Origin: Chryseobacterium sp. KLBC 52
GTDB lineage: Bacteria > Bacteroidota > Bacteroidia > Flavobacteriales > Weeksellaceae
DNA: 64,000 nt
Assembly: GCF_003347605.1 (NCBI RefSeq)
Contig: NZ_QDFZ01000022.1
Location: 19,762 to 83,761 of the forward strand
Reading direction: 5' to 3'
This document shows, one piece after another, positions 60,307 to 64,000 of the stretch (position 1 is the stretch's first letter; every line of letters begins with the position of its first letter). The notes below the pieces were generated by a model that did no database searches, was not told where the DNA came from, and saw nothing but the letters and a program-made list of their open reading frames with translations. The translations under genes and the position numbers were made by a program.

Positions 60307-61851
60307 CTAGCTCATTGGCAGTTTTATCGTAAACGTACTTCCTTTTCCTTTATGAGAGTCTACGATAATCTGTCCTTTGTGCAGTTCTACAATTTTCTTC
60401 ACGTAAGAAAGACCTAATCCCTGTCCTTTTACGTTGTGAATATTTCCGGTTTCTTCCCTGAAGAATTTTTCGAAAATTTTGGTTTTATTCTGGGTATCCA
60501 TTCCCATTCCTTTATCGGAAATTTCAATCACATACCATTGTCCTTCATTTCTTGTTTCCACATGTATTTCCGGTGCTTCCGGAGAATATTTATTGGCATT
60601 GTCCAGTAAATTGACCAACATATTGGAGATGTGGAATTCATCTATTTTAAAATTATACTGAGTGGCAGTGAACTTCTGCGTAAGCGTTCCGTTTCTTTGC
60701 TGTACAATCAGATTGAAAGATTCTGTTGTCTTTTTGATGAGCTCCCTTACGTTAGTCTCTTTCAAAAATAATTCTACTTCATTTCTTTCAAGCTTGGACA
60801 TGTTTAGTACATTTTCCACCTGCTTTTTCATCCTTAAGTTCTCCTGCTTGATCAGTTCGGAATAGTATTTTACCTTATCCGGATTGGTGGCAATTTTATC
60901 ATTGGCCAAAGAGTCTGTGGCTACAGAAATGGTTGCCAGTGGTGTTTTAAACTCGTGGGACATGTTGTTGATGAAGTCTGTTTTCACTTCAGCAAGCTTT
61001 TTCTGCCTCATCATATAATTGATGGAAATAATGTAAATCCCAAGAATGGTAAGGAGAGAAAGGAATGTTCCTAACAACATCGGCCAGTTGTTCATCGCCA
61101 GAGAATATTCTTTTTTAGGAAATACCAGGGCAAGGCTGTATAACGTATTCTTCTTATCGGCAAAAAGAGGAAAGCTGTAAGTATTGCTGTCTTTCTTTTC
61201 TTTGTAAGCTTTATTGGCAATACTGGTAAGTTTATTATTACGATCCAGGACTCCATAGCCGAACTTGGCCGTAATGCCTCGTATTTTAAGTTCTTTGGCA
61301 ATAACAGAGTCCAATGTTTTCGGATCCACTCTTTTAGTAATAGGAAGGTTATTTCCATATACTTTCACAAACTCTTTCATGGAGTAATCTCCCGTTTCAA
61401 TCTCCTGATTGATGTCTGTGGTAAGAAGTTCGCGATTGGTGGTATCCCTTTTTATTTTATAGGCAGCTTCGTCCGTATATAATGTTGTCAGCTTAATAGA
61501 ATCTCCTTTTTGAGAAATGGGAAGCTGCGTTTTTTCAATAATATTTTTGGCGTAAATAATCTGTCTTTGCGTGCCAGAGTCTTCCACTTGCTGGATTGTA
61601 GTTAAAGACGGTTGTTTGCTGTTTGCCAGAATATTTTTTCTGAAATCTTTATAATCCTGGTTCAGGTATTTGTCCGCTTCTATCTCTTCAATACTTTTTG
61701 AAGTACTTTCCAAAACCGCATACACTTTATTTGAAAAATCCTGTTCCAGTACGCCGTAATAGCCTTTCAACCAATAAAATTGGAGCGTTACGAAGACAAT
61801 CAGTGAGATTGTCATAAACACTGAAATTATTGGGATGAATTTGTTATTCAT
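60307..61851 (-). CDS. rprX: RprX-like sensor histidine kinase
   Basis: A 514-residue kinase. Membrane segments at about 7-29 (IISVFMTISLIVFVTLQFYWL) and about 255-278 (WPMLLGTFLSLLTILGIYIISINYMM) bracket a periplasmic sensor. HisKA: DFINNMSHEFKTPLATISVA with the phospho-acceptor His. ATPase: NLLDNANKYS, ISDKGMGMD, GQGLGLSYVKKIVE. The lack of HAMP and the membrane layout match RprX. It is the first gene of the pair; regulated processes are unknown, stress response likely. Confidence 0.9.
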   Translation of the reverse strand: MNNKFIPIISVFMTISLIVFVTLQFYWLKGYYGVLEQDFSNKVYAVLESTSKSIEEIEADKYLNQDYKDFRKNILANSKQPSLTTIQQVEDSGTQRQIIYAKNIIEKTQLPISQKGDSIKLTTLYTDEAAYKIKRDTTNRELLTTDINQEIETGDYSMKEFVKVYGNNLPITKRVDPKTLDSVIAKELKIRGITAKFGYGVLDRNNKLTSIANKAYKEKKDSNTYSFPLFADKKNTLYSLALVFPKKEYSLAMNNWPMLLGTFLSLLTILGIYIISINYMMRQKKLAEVKTDFINNMSHEFKTPLATISVATDSLANDKIATNPDKVKYYSELIKQENLRMKKQVENVLNMSKLERNEVELFLKETNVRELIKKTTESFNLIVQQRNGTLTQKFTATQYNFKIDEFHISNMLVNLLDNANKYSPEAPEIHVETRNEGQWYVIEISDKGMGMDTQNKTKIFEKFFREETGNIHNVKGQGLGLSYVKKIVELHKGQIIVDSHKGKGSTFTIKLPMS

Positions 61852-62052
61852 TATTTAATTATATAGGTTTTGGAAAAATGAATGTTAAAATTAATTGTTT
61901 TAAGAGTACCTAAACAAAAAACGAGCCAAAAAATTGTTTTTTTTTTCTTAAAAGAGTGTTTTTTAACAATTATTTATGAATTTTCTTTTAGTTGTCATAT
62001 GAAAACTCCCTTTCAATAAATAAAGTGCTAACTTTATTAAAAATAAATATTT

Positions 62053-62544
62053 ATGGAATCTAATATCATTTTCAACAAAGATTTTGATGCGTCCAGCGCT
62101 TATGTCATGAAGATTTATAAAGCTGATGTTTCAACAGTGTGGAAGTATTTTACAGAAGCCGAACTATTGGATCAATGGTGGGGACCAAAACCATGGAGAT
62201 GTGAAACGGTAAGTCAGGATTTCAAAGAAGGAGGCATCTGGATGTATACCATGGTAGGACCAAACGGAGAAAAAGGACCTATGTATTCTCAGACTCAATA
62301 CGGAGAAATTACAGAACACAGAAGCCTGGACTGGATGAGTGCCTTTTCCGATGAAAAAGGGAATGTCAATGAAGATTTTCCAAGGTCAAAATGGCTGATC
62401 GGCTTTACCGGAGTGGAAGAAGGTACTAAAGTAACCATCAATATCCATTACCATTCTCCTGAAATTATGAAAAAGCTTATGGATATGGGATTTGAAGAAG
62501 GATTTAAAATGGGACTGAATCAACTGGAAGAATTGATTGGATAA
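62053..62544 (+). CDS. SRPBCC (AHSA1-like) domain protein
   Basis: A 163-residue cytosolic START-like protein. YVMKIYKADVSTVWKYFTEAELLDQWWGPKPW is the AHSA1 signature; the C-terminal helix is EGFKMGLNQLEELIG. Such proteins bind hydrophobic ligands or stimulate Hsp90 in eukaryotes; the bacterial role is unknown. It is divergent from the RprX gene by 201 bases and closed by the terminator at 62565. Confidence 0.85.
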   Translation: MESNIIFNKDFDASSAYVMKIYKADVSTVWKYFTEAELLDQWWGPKPWRCETVSQDFKEGGIWMYTMVGPNGEKGPMYSQTQYGEITEHRSLDWMSAFSDEKGNVNEDFPRSKWLIGFTGVEEGTKVTINIHYHSPEIMKKLMDMGFEEGFKMGLNQLEELIG

Positions 62545-62564
62545 ATGTGAATATAAAAATTATA

Positions 62565-62599
62565 AAAAAGAGGATTTTCCATTGGAAAACCCTCTTTTT
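62565..62599 (+). terminator. Terminator after the SRPBCC gene
   Basis: AAAGAGGATTTTCC pairs with GGAAAACCCTCTTT apart from one mismatch, ending in TTTTT. It lies about 12 bases before the IS element. Confidence 0.75.
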
Positions 62600-62611
62600 A
62601 TTTATCAACAG

Positions 62612-62636
62612 TGTCTCGTCCTGAAATAGCGATACA
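62612..62636. repeat. Left terminal inverted repeat of the IS3-family element
   Basis: Begins TGTCTCGTCCTGAAA and ends near GATACA; matches the complement of 63976-64000 at 19 of 25 positions. Confidence 0.75.
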
Positions 62637-62651
62637 CAAAAAAGAATCGTT

Positions 62652-63086
62652 ATGGAAGAAACATTAAGATCCACGTACATTAAACGCACACAGAAGGATT
62701 ACAGTTTAAGTTTAAAACTTCAAATCGTGAAAGAAGTTGAATGTGGAGCATCCACTATTACTAGTTGTCGTAAGAAATATGGTATTCAATCTCATGGTAC
62801 TATTTTAAATTGGCTGAGAAAATATGGTAACTTTGATTGGGAAAACCAAAGACCTTATGCCATGGAAAAAACACCTGAACAACGTATTATGGAATTAGAA
62901 GCCCAGGTAAGGCTTCTTGAAAAGCAAAAGGCTTTTTTAGAAAAGCAGGCTTATATTGCAGATAAGAAGTCCATATTTTTTGATATGATGATTGATCTGG
63001 CTGAGAAAGAATATCACATTGATATTCGAAAAAACTCACCACCCGAACAATCGATTACTTCCGCAGTAAAGAAAAAGAAACTTTGA
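62652..63086 (+). CDS. IS3-family transposase OrfA (HTH subunit)
   Basis: A 144-residue protein with an N-terminal helix-turn-helix (LSLKLQIVKEVECGASTITSCRKKYG, then GTILNWLRKYG) and a leucine-rich coiled coil (MELEAQVRLLEKQKAFLEKQ), the IS3 OrfA pattern. The last codons run GTA AAG AAA AAG AAA CTT TGA; G-AAA-AAG at 63071-63077 is a possible -1 slippery site that would join OrfA to OrfB, which is in the -1 frame. Confidence 0.9.
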   Translation: MEETLRSTYIKRTQKDYSLSLKLQIVKEVECGASTITSCRKKYGIQSHGTILNWLRKYGNFDWENQRPYAMEKTPEQRIMELEAQVRLLEKQKAFLEKQAYIADKKSIFFDMMIDLAEKEYHIDIRKNSPPEQSITSAVKKKKL

Positions 63087-63952
63087 TTTTTACTTGTGGA
63101 TTGTTAGGGTTAAATAGACAAATCTATTATAGAAGTATCAAGCGTACGAAAGTTTGTAAAGATAAAGCTTCAGAGGTAGTAAAGCTGGTAGAGAATCTTC
63201 GTGTTAAGATGCCCCGGTTAGGAGGCAGGAAATTATATTTTATTTTACAGAGATCCTTAAGCTCCATTAAGGTAGGGAGAGATAAATTCTTTGCCATCTT
63301 AAAAGCTAATCATTTATTGATTGAACCTCGCAAAAGCTATCACATTACAACCAACTCTCATCATCGTTTTAGAAAGCATAAGAACCTGCTCCTTGACTAT
63401 CAGATAACAAAGCCCAACCAGGTATGGGTTGCAGATATTACTTATATAGGGAACCGAAAAAATCCAAGCTATTTAAGTTTAATAACTGATGCGTATTCTA
63501 AGAAAATAATGGGACACTTTGTTGCAGACAATTTAAATACACAGAGTAGTATTATAGCTTTAAAAAGAGCTCTAAAGAAGTATAAAGGTATGAGAGAATC
63601 TTTAATCCATCATTCCGATCGTGGTTTACAATACTGCTCGAATGAGTATCAAAGACTTTTACAGAAACATCAATTAAAATGTAGTATGACACAAAACTCT
63701 GATCCTTATCAAAATGCAGTAGCAGAGAGAATAAATGGTATTTTAAAGCATGAGTTTGATATTGATAAACATGATATAAACAACAATTTAAGGAAAAAGA
63801 TAGTAAATGAATCTATCGAAATCTACAATAATTTACGCCCACATTTTTCAAATCATTATCTAACTCCAAACCAAATGCATAAACAGTCACAAATTAAAAT
63901 GAAAACCTATAAAAACAAAAACCAAAGCAATAGTAAAATTACTCTGGTTTAA
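63083..63952 (+). CDS. IS3-family transposase OrfB (DDE integrase core)
   Basis: A 289-residue frame. The DDE catalytic residues lie in NQVWVADITYIGN (Asp), HHSDRGLQYCS (Asp) and QNAVAERINGILKHEF (Glu), the rve-type integrase core. It overlaps OrfA by 4 bases in the -1 frame and would start with TTG if expressed alone, so the functional product is probably an OrfAB fusion made by frameshifting. The integrase domain appears complete. Confidence 0.9.
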   Translation: MIFTCGLLGLNRQIYYRSIKRTKVCKDKASEVVKLVENLRVKMPRLGGRKLYFILQRSLSSIKVGRDKFFAILKANHLLIEPRKSYHITTNSHHRFRKHKNLLLDYQITKPNQVWVADITYIGNRKNPSYLSLITDAYSKKIMGHFVADNLNTQSSIIALKRALKKYKGMRESLIHHSDRGLQYCSNEYQRLLQKHQLKCSMTQNSDPYQNAVAERINGILKHEFDIDKHDINNNLRKKIVNESIEIYNNLRPHFSNHYLTPNQMHKQSQIKMKTYKNKNQSNSKITLV

Positions 63953-63975
63953 TTATTTATTTTTGTACTATAATC

Positions 63976-64000
63976 TGTATCAGATTTTCAGGACTAGTCA
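63976..64000. repeat. Right terminal inverted repeat of the IS3-family element
   Basis: Complement begins TGACTAGTCCTGAAA and has GATACA at the same offset as the left end. It terminates at the last base of the window. Confidence 0.7.

Larger units (their letters stand above)
62612..64000 (+). mobile_element. IS3-family insertion sequence
   Basis: About 1.39 kb with two overlapping frames for an IS3-type transposase. Ends begin TGTCTCGTCCTGAAATAGCG (left) and, on the complement, TGACTAGTCCTGAAAATCTG (right); they match at 19 of the first 25 bases. The right repeat appears to end exactly at the window edge, so a target duplication on that side cannot be checked. No other copy lies in this window. 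It appears intact. Confidence 0.85.

Overview
The window is chromosomal DNA of a flavobacterium, most likely Chryseobacterium or a close relative (Weeksellaceae, Bacteroidota). This rests on low GC, SusC/SusD proteins, type IX secretion C-terminal sorting domains, TAnnTTTG promoter elements, alpha2-type glycyl-tRNA synthetase, RprXY-like regulators and FnIII/LamG-decorated GH18 enzymes. Genus is an inference from protein style; no rRNA or tRNA gene was seen.

Layout. 1-5.3 kb: a damage-inducible mutagenesis cassette (XRE-S24 repressor, divergent dinB and DnaE2-type polymerase) with a palindromic operator between them. 5.4-8.5 kb: three tandem secreted C1q/TNF-like proteins. 8.5-11.8 kb: a minus-strand operon (serine hydrolase, YdeI-like protein, membrane-anchored TPR-AraC regulator). 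11.9-25.6 kb: mostly housekeeping and envelope genes (M48 protease, glyS, truC, pyrD, DUF445 protein, msrB, L,D-transpeptidase) and an OmpR-type two-component system. 25.7-28.1 kb: a porin/Dabb/cupin operon behind three 11-bp direct repeats. 28.2-34.3 kb: TlpA-like protein, fabF, TetR-thiolase operon with a clear operator, osmC, AraC regulator.

34.5-55.3 kb is the main accessory feature: a polysaccharide-utilisation locus predicted to degrade high-mannose N-glycans. Two secreted GH18 endo-beta-N-acetylglucosaminidases (FnIII, LamG and type IX sorting domains) would release glycans. SusC/SusD would import them. GH92 and GH125 alpha-mannosidases would trim them to Man-beta-1,4-GlcNAc. An AmpG-like transporter would carry this to the cytoplasm, where a GH130 phosphorylase would split it. 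A ROK kinase and a mannose-6-phosphate-isomerase-like cupin would feed mannose to glycolysis. One GH92 copy has serine where the hydrolytic family has its general-acid glutamate, suggesting a different substrate.

55.6-59.4 kb: a minus-strand operon of a repeat lipoprotein with HGQPGHRCDI motifs, a small Cys-rich protein, and a TonB receptor carrying two N-terminal HMA domains; this looks like an outer-membrane copper/metal system and is the best candidate for something poorly described. 59.5-61.9 kb: an RprXY-like two-component system. 62.6-64.0 kb: an IS3-family element whose right terminal repeat ends at the window edge. Intergenic spaces carry several palindromic repeats with a shared AGGTTT-AAACCT core.
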